Below, piece after piece: positions 53,195 through 61,738 of a DNA stretch of 64,000 nucleotides (the stretch's first letter is position 1; the number at the start of each line of letters is the position of its first letter). The position numbers were made by a program, and so were the translations under genes. The notes below the pieces were generated by a model. That model saw only the letters and a list, made by a program, of their open reading frames with translations. It was not told the origin of the DNA and ran no database searches. Source of the stretch: Paludibacteraceae bacterium (GTDB taxonomy: Bacteria; Bacteroidota; Bacteroidia; Bacteroidales; Paludibacteraceae); assembly GCA_016297215.1 (NCBI GenBank), contig JAEDGZ010000008.1, forward strand, positions 1 through 64,000. Direction: 5' to 3'.

Positions 53195-53647
53195 ATGCGT
53201 ATCTTGATTATCAACGGACCGAACCTGAATATGTTGGGGCGACGCGAACCCGATATCTACGGCAGAGAGACGATGGAGGATGTGATGAACAACCTCCGTC
53301 AGCAGTTCCCCGAGGTGTCGCTGGACTACTACCAGAGCAATCACGAGGGTTGTTTGATAGACCGCTTGCAGGAATGTGCTTTTCGCAATGGCGATGCGGT
53401 AAACGGATATGACGGCGTAGTGCTGAACGCGGGAGGATATACCCACACCAGCGTAGCCCTGCGCGATGCAGTGGCAATAGTGCCCATCCCCGTGGTGGAG
53501 GTGCATATATCGGATATTCGGCAACGGGAAGCCTTTCGGCATATCAGCCTGCTGACCGACGTCTGCCAACACACTATCATGGGCATTGGCATCCAATGCT
53601 ACACCGAAGCCGTGAAATGGCTGGTATCTCAATTTGAAAATTTGTAA
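53195..53647 (+). CDS. aroQ: 3-dehydroquinate dehydratase, type II
   Basis: A 150-residue enzyme of the shikimate pathway that dehydrates 3-dehydroquinate. Active-site features are NGPNLNMLGRREPDIYG (Asn, Arg and catalytic Tyr), QSNHEGCLIDRLQ (Glu), LNAGGYTHTSVALRDA (Asn and His) and VVEVHISDI (His). The frame is open upstream to 53099, but the ATG at 53195 gives the family's normal start and length. The upstream extension is repeat sequence plus the end of rho. It overlaps the reading frame region of porT, so the genes are likely co-transcribed. Confidence 0.96.
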   Translation: MRILIINGPNLNMLGRREPDIYGRETMEDVMNNLRQQFPEVSLDYYQSNHEGCLIDRLQECAFRNGDAVNGYDGVVLNAGGYTHTSVALRDAVAIVPIPVVEVHISDIRQREAFRHISLLTDVCQHTIMGIGIQCYTEAVKWLVSQFENL

Positions 53648-53663
53648 ATTTGAAAATTTGAAA

Positions 53664-54416
53664 ATGATTCGTAGTTTTTCAAATTTCAACAGATTGTTGT
53701 TAATCCTCCTGCTGTTAGTAGGGTGGCAGGTTGTGCCTTGCCGCGGGCAGAATAACCCTTATGTGGACGATAAGTTGTTTCACATGGGTTTTCAATTGGG
53801 GTTGAACTTCATGTCGTATGGCATCACCGACTCTAATCTGCCTATTGCGCCGCTTGGCGACAGGGTGATGTATGCGCGGGTCAATAGTATGCTACCCGGG
53901 TTTGGCGTTGCCTTCGTGATGGATTTGCGGCTATCGAAGCACCTCAATCTGCGAATCACCCCCGGCTTAGAGTTTGCCCAACGTACACTTTCGTATGCCA
54001 CCGAAGAAGGTCCTTACGAGGGCTGGGCGGTGGGCGCAGACAAGATACGGACGCAAAACCTGCTCTGCATTCCCATCTCCGTCCCTATCTATTTGAAGTG
54101 GTCTGCCAACCGCGAGCGAAACTTCCGACCTTATATATTATTAGGTGGCGGTGTGTCGTTCAATGTGAACCCGAGCAAGGTGGACGATTATGTACAAACC
54201 AATATGTTCGACGGCTTTGTGGAAGGCGGCTTTGGCTGCGATTTCTATTTCCCGTGGTTTAAGCTATGTCCGCAACTGACCTACCGTGTAGGCTTTGCTA
54301 ACCAACTGAAAACCATAGATAACTATACGAATCCTCTGCCTGAACAGCAGGTATTCACTACCCCCATTAGCAAGATGCTCAATAGGGCATTGGTACTCAC
54401 TTTTAACTTTGAATAA
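53664..54416 (+). CDS. porT: PorT-family outer-membrane beta-barrel protein
   Basis: A 250-residue protein with signal peptide (LLLILLLLVGWQVVPCRGQ) and an eight-strand-type barrel pattern ending in Phe-Asn-Phe-Glu. It matches the PorT family, a component of the Bacteroidetes type IX secretion and gliding machinery. I chose the ATG at 53664: the frame extends back to 53634, but only through a TTTGAAAA microrepeat. It follows aroQ by 16 bp and is directly followed by a lipoprotein gene (TAA-ATG contact). Confidence 0.8.
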   Translation: MIRSFSNFNRLLLILLLLVGWQVVPCRGQNNPYVDDKLFHMGFQLGLNFMSYGITDSNLPIAPLGDRVMYARVNSMLPGFGVAFVMDLRLSKHLNLRITPGLEFAQRTLSYATEEGPYEGWAVGADKIRTQNLLCIPISVPIYLKWSANRERNFRPYILLGGGVSFNVNPSKVDDYVQTNMFDGFVEGGFGCDFYFPWFKLCPQLTYRVGFANQLKTIDNYTNPLPEQQVFTTPISKMLNRALVLTFNFE

Positions 54417-55886
54417 ATGCGCAAGTATTCTATTGGCATATTGCTTCTTTGCTTCCTCGGGCTGCTGGCGGGTTGCCAAGCCGACCGTATCACCGACGAC
54501 CCGACATGCCGTTTGGCGTTCTCCAAAGATACCGTCTTGTTCGATACGGTGTTCACCACTATCGGCTCCTCCACGCAGACGCTTATGGTCGTCAATCCCA
54601 ACAAAAACGCCCTGCGGATAGAGCGCATAGGGCTGGCAAACGGCAGGTATTTCCGTGTGAATGTCAATGGAGAGCCATTGGACGGGGATTCTTCCACTTC
54701 GCAGGAAGCCGCTGTTACCATAGCGGGCGGGGATTCGATATTCGTCTTTATCCGCGCCACTATCGACCCGCAGGACAGCAACTCGCCGGTGTTCATCCGC
54801 GATACACTGCTCTTTGGCTTGCCGCAGGGAATACAGCAAGTGATACTCGAAGCCTACGGGCAGGATGTAGTGCTGATTCGTACTGTGAAGAAGCGCACCG
54901 AGTATGCGCGGGACTTTGTCTTCAAGCATGACAAACCGTACCTGATTTACGACTCCGTCTTGGTAGGCGGGAAGATGACCATCGAGGCAGGGGCAACGCT
55001 CTATATGCACCAAGGGGCGGCGGTTTTCGCTTTGGGCGATGTGGAGGCAGTAGGCACTATGAGTCAGCCCGTTACGCTGCGCGGAGACCGATTAGACAGG
55101 CTCTTTGATTCGGTGCCCTATCGCTACGCAGCAGGTATGTGGGACGGACTTTACCTGCTCAACTACAAGGACGCTCCCCGCGCTGCTTACGCTTTTGATT
55201 ACCTCCACTGCGAGGGAGGAAACATCGGGCTCTATTGCTACAGCGAGCGAACACAAGACCTGCCCTCTCTCACATTGTCGAACAGTCGGCTCCATAACCA
55301 TGCGCTCTATGGCGTTGTGCTCCAAAACACCGATGCTACCATTGCCAATACCGAAATCAGCAATTGTGCTTCCTACTGCTTATATCTGGACGGAGGCGAG
55401 TTCGACATCGTGCATACCACTATCGCTTCCTACTTCGGCGCTACCAACGTGAATATCCAATCGACTCAAAAGGAGGATGTGGCGGGAGTGTATATCAACA
55501 ATCTGAGCAAGACAGGCGCCGCTACCCATGTAAATGTGCGCAACTCGATTATCACAGGCAGCCGACGCAACCAACTGGTGTTGGCTACTCCCCTTCCGCA
55601 GTACTATGCGGGAGCGTGGTACGGCAACTACCTCAAGACCGATTCGCTGACCATTCCCCATGCGCACGATAATGTCTATTGGTCAGAAGAAGACACCGTG
55701 GAGGTATTCCGCAATACCTACTACAAATACAAAGAGTATCGTTACTATGATTTCCGTCTCGACTCTCTCTCGCCTGCCCGCGGCATAGGCGACTCCATTA
55801 CTGCCTTGTCTTATCCTTTCGACCGCAATGGCATCAGCCGCGAGCATGTGCGCCCCGATGCCGGCTGCTACCAATATACGGAATAG
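54417..55886 (+). CDS. Lipoprotein with right-handed beta-helix, function unknown
   Basis: A 489-residue protein. The lipobox is LLAGC. The N-terminal part (about 30-130; DTVLFDTVFTTIGSSTQTLMV) looks like an Ig-like sandwich. The rest (about 170-480) has repeated short beta turns typical of right-handed parallel beta-helices (LHNHALYGVVLQNTDATIAN, YLDGGEFDIVHTTIASYFGA) and ends RPDAGCYQYTE. The start codon follows the porT stop without a gap, so it is translationally coupled and may work with the envelope machinery. It is the last gene before a strong terminator. Confidence 0.85.
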   Translation: MRKYSIGILLLCFLGLLAGCQADRITDDPTCRLAFSKDTVLFDTVFTTIGSSTQTLMVVNPNKNALRIERIGLANGRYFRVNVNGEPLDGDSSTSQEAAVTIAGGDSIFVFIRATIDPQDSNSPVFIRDTLLFGLPQGIQQVILEAYGQDVVLIRTVKKRTEYARDFVFKHDKPYLIYDSVLVGGKMTIEAGATLYMHQGAAVFALGDVEAVGTMSQPVTLRGDRLDRLFDSVPYRYAAGMWDGLYLLNYKDAPRAAYAFDYLHCEGGNIGLYCYSERTQDLPSLTLSNSRLHNHALYGVVLQNTDATIANTEISNCASYCLYLDGGEFDIVHTTIASYFGATNVNIQSTQKEDVAGVYINNLSKTGAATHVNVRNSIITGSRRNQLVLATPLPQYYAGAWYGNYLKTDSLTIPHAHDNVYWSEEDTVEVFRNTYYKYKEYRYYDFRLDSLSPARGIGDSITALSYPFDRNGISREHVRPDAGCYQYTE

Positions 55887-55912
55887 CAGTAACTCCGAAA
55901 GAATCTTCTACA

Positions 55913-55955
55913 TACTAAATAGCCAATCACTTGTGGCTATTTAGTATTTTCTTTT
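55913..55955 (+). terminator. Intrinsic terminator of the rho-aroQ-porT region
   Basis: 13-bp perfect stem TACTAAATAGCCA/TGGCTATTTAGTA (55913-55925 with 55934-55946), 8-nt loop, then TTTTCTTTTTC. The right arm overlaps the last codons of the converging DUF4837 gene. Confidence 0.88.
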
Positions 55956-57082
55956 TCATAACTCATCTTGAGTGTGTATAGGATTGCTTCTGCCTGTCGG
56001 AGGGCGTTGCGTTTCTTTTGTCCCGCAGCGAAGATAAAGGTCTCTGCTGTAACCACTCGTCCGTTGGCTTGGTCGAGTCGCGATAGGCTGACATACGGTC
56101 CCCCCATTGCCTCGCCATTCTTTATCTTCCAAAGTCCGCGTACCTCCGTGGCGTAGAATCCTTCGTTCGGCTTGTTTTCCAATGAGGGAATTGTCTTGCT
56201 CTGCGGCGGGAATACTTTGTATTCTGTACCCATATAGGAGCCCTCTACGGAGGCTGTGATGACCTTGCCGAGCACTCCATCGCGCATGGCATTGAGTCGG
56301 TCGAGGGAGAACATCTGTTCGCTGGTGTAGTCGTAGGCATATACCACAAGGTCGCGGCGCATAGGACCTTTGTTGTTGCAGCACCATACGAGCCGCACGG
56401 ATAGGGAATCTTCCACCTGTGTAGTGAGGGTAGGGGAGGGGCATTCTATCACAGTGTCCATAATCAGCATATAGTCTTCGGGTATCCACATATCGCATCC
56501 GATTGTTTTTTGCAATGCCTTTCGTGCTTGCGTGTTGGTGGAGCCTCGGTAGAAAGTGGTTTGACGCTTCAACTCCTGTCTAATAAACCACTCGCGCACC
56601 TCCTCGCCGTAAGCTAACCAATAGGCTGCAAACTCCTCATCAGAAGGGGCTTGAATACGATAGACTGCCTGCGGCTTTGACCACACATTGGTGGATACTT
56701 TAGCCTTAGTCTGCGTGTATTTATTTGGGTCAATATCCACAAAGAGAATGTTGCGCGTTGGCTTCAGGTAGTCGTCAAATGCCGCGGTAGGCACCTGCGA
56801 GAGCGTGAAGTAAGGCTCCATCTGTGGCATACAGGGCATATCGGCAGCCATCACTGCTTTCACCAAGTCGTAGGTGGTAGCCACCTCCGCCTGATAGGCA
56901 CTACCTTCGGCTATCGATAGATGGATGTTTCGCAATACTTCTTGTGAAAGTGCCCTATTGGGCATCACAACCAAACATTCGTAGATAGACCCTGCCGCAC
57001 TCGTCAAGGTGCGACCCCCGCTTTTGGAGCAACCCGTCAGCAGCACTATTGCCGACAGGATAAAAATACCATACTGTTTCAT
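55937..57082 (-). CDS. DUF4837-family lipoprotein
   Basis: A 381-residue protein with lipobox LLTGC. It matches the DUF4837 family of Bacteroidetes, known only as conserved envelope lipoproteins: YECLVVMPNRALSQEVLRNI near the start, NILFVDIDPNKYTQTKAKVS, and near the end GLWKIKNGEAMGGPYVSLSR. No catalytic motif is evident. It is the last of four minus-strand genes (GSCFA, Pif1-like, methyltransferase, this), 35 bp after the methyltransferase. The function is unknown. Confidence 0.85.
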   Translation of the reverse strand: MKQYGIFILSAIVLLTGCSKSGGRTLTSAAGSIYECLVVMPNRALSQEVLRNIHLSIAEGSAYQAEVATTYDLVKAVMAADMPCMPQMEPYFTLSQVPTAAFDDYLKPTRNILFVDIDPNKYTQTKAKVSTNVWSKPQAVYRIQAPSDEEFAAYWLAYGEEVREWFIRQELKRQTTFYRGSTNTQARKALQKTIGCDMWIPEDYMLIMDTVIECPSPTLTTQVEDSLSVRLVWCCNNKGPMRRDLVVYAYDYTSEQMFSLDRLNAMRDGVLGKVITASVEGSYMGTEYKVFPPQSKTIPSLENKPNEGFYATEVRGLWKIKNGEAMGGPYVSLSRLDQANGRVVTAETFIFAAGQKKRNALRQAEAILYTLKMSYEKENTK

Positions 57083-57117
57083 ATCTTAGATAATAATTTT
57101 ATTGTTCGTATTTCTTA

Positions 57118-58350
57118 TTAAATCTTTCTTGCCCAAAATAGGGTAGGCTTTTCTGCCACTCGGGCTCCAATAATGGTTTGTGTGGTGCTGTCTTTGAGTT
57201 TGAGTTTCTTGCGCAGTTGATCGGCAGTGAGGGGGTAATTGCGTGTTAGGATGGACGCTCCTTGCTCTCGGATGTCTTCGGGTAGGTGCTTGAGCATGCT
57301 ACTTGTGAGCGGCGAGAGCACTTCCCATACGCGTCCGGGGAAGTCGGGCTGTAGGCTGTCGGCGGCATAGAGGTGGGTGCTCGGTGCGAGTTTGGCAAGG
57401 TGGAAGTGCTCGCTCACGAAACGAAAAGCGGTGGCTTTGAGGATAGCGGCATTAGGCTCGTAGAGATAGCGCGGCGTATCCTGCGGATTCCAATAAGCGA
57501 CTTGCGCACTCTGCTCCTGTTGGAGCGTGAAAGTCAGCGTCTGCCAATGGTCGTGGGTGTAGTTGGCGGCGGTGATAAAAGAGAGTTGAGGGTTGAGAGT
57601 TGAGGGTTGAGAGTGGTGCACAAACAGCAGTTCTTTCACCTCGTTGCGGACGGCAACCACATGCACCTGCCATCCTTCGCCCAGTGAGCGCAGGGCGGCG
57701 GTGATGTCAAGCATCGGACTGAGTTTAATCATCAGGACGGTGCTTTTTTGTTGCAACAGCGGCAGGAGGTCTATGATGTTGGGTGTGCAGTCTTCTATGC
57801 GAAAAACCTTGCCTCCGTGGGTGTCGCGACGGGCAGGGTCGAGGTAGATTAGAACGTTGTTTGCCTCAGGGAGGGTGCATAAAAACTCCTCGGCAGTGGT
57901 GTTATGCACTTGCAGGTGCGGGCGTGTGAGGGCGAAGTTATGCGCTGCGATACGGCATAGTTCGGGGTCTTGCTCCACATAATGTGCCTCGTTAGCGAAT
58001 GCGGAGAGGTAGAAACTGTCGATACCGTAGCCGCCCGTGAGGTCGATGAGGGTTGAGAGTTGAGAGTTGAGGGTTGAGAGCGGTCTATCAGCATCTGAGG
58101 TCGGATAGCAGGCGGGGACGCCTGCGCACCCGGTCTGCGGTCTAATCTGTTCGGCTTTGTAGGCGGCGGTTTGTTCGCTGCTGCATTGCTCGCAGGCGAG
58201 GCGCGGCGGGAACCACCAATCGTCTTGCTCCACCAGCGTGGGCAGTTTGTCTCGCAGACGCTCGCGTCCCTCCTCTTGCTGTAGCATGAAGCGAAACTCC
58301 TCGTCTGTTAGATGAGGGAACTTCTTGCGTTGAAAAGCCAAATTGGTCAT
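57118..58350 (-). CDS. SAM-dependent methyltransferase with THUMP-like C-terminus
   Basis: A 410-residue protein. The SAM-binding motif is DLTGGYGIDSFYLS (about residue 105), with YVEQDPELC and LIYLDPARRD as motif II/IV equivalents, and a THUMP-like C-terminal domain (LKLKDSTTQTIIGAR), suggesting an RNA substrate. Three repeats lie in frame: a family-A palindrome (TGCAGVPAC, about residues 73-81), a TTGAGAGTTGAG tract (LSTLNSQLSTL, about 92-102) immediately before the SAM motif, and another (QPSTLNPQLS, about 246-255). These make the protein longer than its relatives should be. It follows the Pif1-like gene by 9 bp. Confidence 0.82.
   Translation of the reverse strand: MTNLAFQRKKFPHLTDEEFRFMLQQEEGRERLRDKLPTLVEQDDWWFPPRLACEQCSSEQTAAYKAEQIRPQTGCAGVPACYPTSDADRPLSTLNSQLSTLIDLTGGYGIDSFYLSAFANEAHYVEQDPELCRIAAHNFALTRPHLQVHNTTAEEFLCTLPEANNVLIYLDPARRDTHGGKVFRIEDCTPNIIDLLPLLQQKSTVLMIKLSPMLDITAALRSLGEGWQVHVVAVRNEVKELLFVHHSQPSTLNPQLSFITAANYTHDHWQTLTFTLQQEQSAQVAYWNPQDTPRYLYEPNAAILKATAFRFVSEHFHLAKLAPSTHLYAADSLQPDFPGRVWEVLSPLTSSMLKHLPEDIREQGASILTRNYPLTADQLRKKLKLKDSTTQTIIGARVAEKPTLFWARKI
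57582..57613 (-). repeat. GGTTGAGAGTTGAG microrepeat inside the methyltransferase gene, second copy
   Basis: Tandem GAGAGTTGAGGGTT units encoding HSQPSTLNPQLS on the minus strand. Confidence 0.85.
58049..58133 (-). repeat. Microrepeat plus family-A palindrome inside the methyltransferase gene
   Basis: 58049-58080 is a GGTTGAGAGTTGAG tract. 58108-58133 is a family-A palindrome, on the minus strand ending ...GCAGGCGTCCCCGCCTGC, read as TGCAGVPAC. Only about 27 bp separate the two different repeat types. Confidence 0.88.
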
Positions 58351-58359
58351 GGTGGTTAA

Positions 58360-60456
58360 CTATTTCAAGTACTTCTTCACAATCTCTAATGCCTGTTCGC
58401 CGTAGAGCGCATATTTCTTCGCACCCATGCCTTTCACGGCAAGCATCTCTTTCTTCGTTCGGGGCAGACGGTTGGAGATTTCCACCAGCGTCTTGGTAGC
58501 GACGACGCGGTATATTTGGTCAGCCACGCCCTGCTCTTCTGCCACTCTGCGTCGGAGCGCGTGCAGTTGTTTGAGCAGTTGGGGGTGTTCGGAGTCCATC
58601 TTCGGCAGTTCCTTCTCCGCTTTGGTAGTCAGTTGGATTTTCGGCGGCAGGAAGCGGGCGCGGGTTTGGAAAAGCGTGTTTATCCAATGCTCCATACAAG
58701 CAGATTTTCCATCCGTCTCGGCTACCTGCTGCATGAGCCACTGCTTGCGTGCGAGGTCGGTGTGTAGTTCGGTCATGCGCTCTTCGTACTCCTTGCCGTC
58801 CAGCTTGTTGTCGGTGTAGGCGGGCGATGCCTTGATGATGTCGCAGAGTTGCTGTATACGCGGCGCGAAATAGCCATGCGCCGCCGTCATGCGCTGTTGC
58901 AGCCGCTCCCAATCCTGCATGCCGACCAGTCGGGTTATCTGCTTCTGGAATGTCTCTGCCACCTGCTGCTCAGCCTGCAAGGCTTGGTGTAGGCGCGTGA
59001 GGTAGGCGCGGGTCTCTTCGAGGTTGAACGAGTTGGTGCCCTCTACACCGCGCTGCACCACCTCGAGCGCGAAGAGCAGGTCGCCGAAGTCGTAGAGGTC
59101 AGACAGCAGGAGCAAGAGGTAGTCCTGCTGCGAGCGTTGCAGTCCGTCGGCGACGGCATCGAGCGTCGGTTGCGCGGCGGTGAACTGCAAGACTTCGCGG
59201 GCGTTGGAGAGCGCGCTCTCGGGGATACGACTCAGCAAGACGATACCCTCCAGCGAGCGGCAACGCGACAACGCCACATACACTTGACCTGCGGCAAAAG
59301 CGTCCGCCGCGTCTATCACCACGTGCTCGAAGGTCAGCCCCTGCGCCTTGTGGATGGTAACTGCCCACGCGAGACGCAAAGGGATATGCGTGAACGTACC
59401 TGCTATCTCCGACTTCACCTCATCGGAGTTAGGCACCGTGGAATAGCGGATGTTTTCCCATGTCTCGGTATGCACCGCTATCTCCTCGCCTTCGTCGCTC
59501 TGTACGAGGATATGCTCGTCATCGCATTCCGCCACAATTCCCAACTTGCCGTTGTAGTACTGCTTCTCGGGCGAGGAGTCGTTGCGCGTGAACATCACCC
59601 GCGCGCCAACTTTCAGTCGCAAGACCGGCTCAAGCGGGTACATCGAATCAGGGAAAGTGCCCTTGATGGTGGCATGATACTCCTCCGCGGGGGTGGTGAG
59701 TTTGTCAAACTCCACGGCGTTGCGTTCGTCCACCTTGTGGTTGTGCGTGGAGAGTGTGATATGGAACGGTTCGACCTCGCGCGGCTGCCAATCGGGTTGG
59801 TAGCGGCTGTTGAGCATCTGCAGCGACTGCGGAGTGAGACGGTTGTTGCGCACCTCGTTCAGCAAGTCAATGAACTGCATGTCTTGCTGGCGATAGACGT
59901 GGTCGAGTTCGATATAGACGGGCTGTATCTCTTGGAAGACGCGGGCTTGGAAGAAATAGGGTCCTTCGTAGTATTCGCGCAGCATCTGCCATTCCGGCTC
60001 GCGCGCAACGGGCGACAGTTGGTAAAGGTCGCCGATGAAGAGCACCTGCACACCGCCGAAAGGCAAGTTCTGGCGATGGCGCACATGACGCAATACAGCA
60101 TCCATCGTATCGAGCAAATCGGATCTGACCATACTTACCTCATCAATGACCAGCAACTCCATGTTGCGCAGCATGCGCAGTTTGGCTTGCCGCAGTTGCA
60201 TCTCGGCAAAGAGTTGCTTGCGGGCAGCGGGCGTAGGCAGGAAGAGTTGCGGCGGCAGTTGGAAGAGCGAGTGGATGGTTACGCCCTCGGCGTTGATGGC
60301 GGCGACTCCCGTGGGGGCGACCACTACCGTCTGCTTCGGGCACTTCGCCTGCAAGCGCCTGAGCAGCGTCGTCTTACCCGTGCCCGCCTTCCCCGTCAGG
60401 AAGATACAGCGGTTGGTGCGCAACACATAATCGTATGCTAATTCGTAAGGAGACAT
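58360..60456 (-). CDS. Pif1/RecD-like superfamily 1B helicase with HRDC domain
   Basis: A 698-residue helicase. I chose the ATG at 60456; the in-frame codon at 60471 is TTG. Walker A is FLTGKAGTGKTTLLRRL, Walker B is LLVIDEVSMVRSDLLD, and later motifs are VLFIGDLYQLSPV and AWAVTIHKAQGLTFEHVVID, VYVALSRCRSLEGI. The last 75 residues form an HRDC domain (QLHALRRRVAEEQGVADQIY, MLAVKGMGAKKYALYGEQ). Pif1-type enzymes unwind forks and G-quadruplexes. HRDC adds DNA binding, as in RecQ. Gene order suggests one unit with the methyltransferase and GSCFA genes. Confidence 0.92.
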   Translation of the reverse strand: MSPYELAYDYVLRTNRCIFLTGKAGTGKTTLLRRLQAKCPKQTVVVAPTGVAAINAEGVTIHSLFQLPPQLFLPTPAARKQLFAEMQLRQAKLRMLRNMELLVIDEVSMVRSDLLDTMDAVLRHVRHRQNLPFGGVQVLFIGDLYQLSPVAREPEWQMLREYYEGPYFFQARVFQEIQPVYIELDHVYRQQDMQFIDLLNEVRNNRLTPQSLQMLNSRYQPDWQPREVEPFHITLSTHNHKVDERNAVEFDKLTTPAEEYHATIKGTFPDSMYPLEPVLRLKVGARVMFTRNDSSPEKQYYNGKLGIVAECDDEHILVQSDEGEEIAVHTETWENIRYSTVPNSDEVKSEIAGTFTHIPLRLAWAVTIHKAQGLTFEHVVIDAADAFAAGQVYVALSRCRSLEGIVLLSRIPESALSNAREVLQFTAAQPTLDAVADGLQRSQQDYLLLLLSDLYDFGDLLFALEVVQRGVEGTNSFNLEETRAYLTRLHQALQAEQQVAETFQKQITRLVGMQDWERLQQRMTAAHGYFAPRIQQLCDIIKASPAYTDNKLDGKEYEERMTELHTDLARKQWLMQQVAETDGKSACMEHWINTLFQTRARFLPPKIQLTTKAEKELPKMDSEHPQLLKQLHALRRRVAEEQGVADQIYRVVATKTLVEISNRLPRTKKEMLAVKGMGAKKYALYGEQALEIVKKYLK

Positions 60457-60513
60457 GAGGGAATTTGACAATTTGACAATTTACAATTTGACTATTGCCA
60501 TGCGGGGAAATAA

Positions 60514-61461
60514 TTACAAATTAAATTTTGATTTTAGCCGATTTTCTTCTTCTGCCAGTTGCTGCAAGAAGCGCTTGCTCTCTTCGCTGTCGGGATGGAG
60601 GATACGGTGGTGTTTTTTCTGATAGAAACGGTGCAGCGTCTGCATGTCTTGTTGCGTCTGAGGGCTCATGTAGGTGCTGACAAACCGCTCCCACACATAC
60701 TGCACCGCCTGCGCCGATGGGTGCATCATGTCCTCCGCGTAGAAACGGTAGTCGCGCAACTCGTCCAGCACTATCTCGTAGGAAGGGAAGTACTCCACTG
60801 CCGACATCGTCTGCTCATGGGGGTGCGGTCTCCCGACCGCACCATCAAATTGTCTTGTCAGTTCCTCCACCGCTGCCAGCAAAATTCCCTTCGATAGTTG
60901 GTTCTCGTGCAGACCGTCCTTGATATGACGTATCGGTGAGACGGTGAAGATGAAATGCTTATCCTTGTATTGCTCCAAGATTGGCTCCCATGCCGCCACT
61001 ATCTCATTGACCGTCAGCCGTCTGCGGGTGAATGCCGAGGCGGGTAACTTATGGCAGTTGGCGACCACCCGCCCCTCGTATTCATACCCCCACGCTGTGC
61101 CGAAGGTGATTATGATAACGGTCGCCTTCGCCAACGCCTGCACCATCTGCTCGCGGCTCTCCGCCACCGCCCGACGCACTTTCTCCTCATTGGTATTGGA
61201 GAAAGAACCGTGCCTCAACAGACTGTGGTACAGACCTTTATCATATACTATCCAATCCTCATCTGCGCGAGTATCCATCGCCTGCGCGATAGACAGCGGG
61301 TTGTAGAGCGTGCCATACGGATTCGACGTGTGAGGCAGATAGCAAGCCACAATCTTGTCCGCCATGCTGTCCGAGAAACAAGAGCCCAAAAGCAACACAT
61401 GGTCTTGGTAGGTTATCTGCCACTCCGATGGTGCTATATGTACAATAGTCTGCAAGTCCAT
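60514..61461 (-). CDS. GSCFA-domain protein (SGNH-hydrolase-like)
   Basis: A 315-residue protein of the GSCFA family, named for its N-terminal motif, here LLLGSCFSDSMADKI with the candidate nucleophilic Ser. NPYGTLYNPLSI, FGTAWGYEY, TVSPIRHIKDG and SAVEYFPSYEIVLDELRDYRFYAEDMMHPS (continuing family blocks) give the remaining active-site Asn and Asp/His pair. The family resembles SGNH esterases; its substrate is unknown. A family-B palindrome is embedded in frame as GAVGRPHPH (about residues 207-215). It leads the four-gene operon. Confidence 0.88.
   Translation of the reverse strand: MDLQTIVHIAPSEWQITYQDHVLLLGSCFSDSMADKIVACYLPHTSNPYGTLYNPLSIAQAMDTRADEDWIVYDKGLYHSLLRHGSFSNTNEEKVRRAVAESREQMVQALAKATVIIITFGTAWGYEYEGRVVANCHKLPASAFTRRRLTVNEIVAAWEPILEQYKDKHFIFTVSPIRHIKDGLHENQLSKGILLAAVEELTRQFDGAVGRPHPHEQTMSAVEYFPSYEIVLDELRDYRFYAEDMMHPSAQAVQYVWERFVSTYMSPQTQQDMQTLHRFYQKKHHRILHPDSEESKRFLQQLAEEENRLKSKFNL
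60822..60843 (-). repeat. Palindromic repeat family B inside the GSCFA gene
   Basis: GGTGCGGTC-TCCC-GACCGCACC, perfect 9-bp arms. Confidence 0.88.
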
Positions 61462-61473
61462 AGGTTAGGAGTG

Positions 61474-61575
61474 TTATTTTATACTCAAAAAGTCTCCAAG
61501 AGGCAGAATATGCGCCACTTGAGTGTATCTTTTCTTGTGTAAATCAATAGGCTTGACAAAGGGTTTTGCTTTCAT
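61474..61575 (-). CDS. Possible small leader ORF (33 aa) before the GSCFA gene
   Basis: An ATG-started frame of 33 codons (MKAKPFVKPIDLHKKRYTQV...) beginning about 17 nt after the predicted transcription start and ending 12 bp before the GSCFA start. The peptide is basic and matches nothing I know. It may be a leader peptide or chance. Confidence 0.3.
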   Translation of the reverse strand: MKAKPFVKPIDLHKKRYTQVAHILPLGDFLSIK

Positions 61576-61599
61576 TGTATTATCGTATTAAATTGGTCG

Positions 61600-61631
61600 C
61601 AAAGGTACTACTTTTTTTTGAATTAAACAAA
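61600..61631 (-). promoter_or_regulatory. Promoter of the GSCFA-pif1-like operon
   Basis: Minus strand TTTG (61631-61628), 20 bp, TACCTTTG (61607-61600). Confidence 0.85.
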
Positions 61632-61683
61632 TTTTGATTGTGAAATTTGAGGTTAGATAATTAGGAGGTTGTCTATGTATAAT

Positions 61684-61733
61684 GTCCCTTTGTAGGGGCA
61701 GAAAAATTTATATTCTTACCCTCGCAAAGGGAC
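61684..61733 (-). terminator. Inverted repeat after the TonB receptor gene
   Basis: GTCCCTTTG (61684-61692) and CAAAGGGAC (61725-61733) with a 32-nt AT-rich loop, directly after the receptor's stop codon. It has no clear T-run, so it may be a weak terminator or mRNA end. Confidence 0.4.
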
Positions 61734-61738
61734 ATCGT

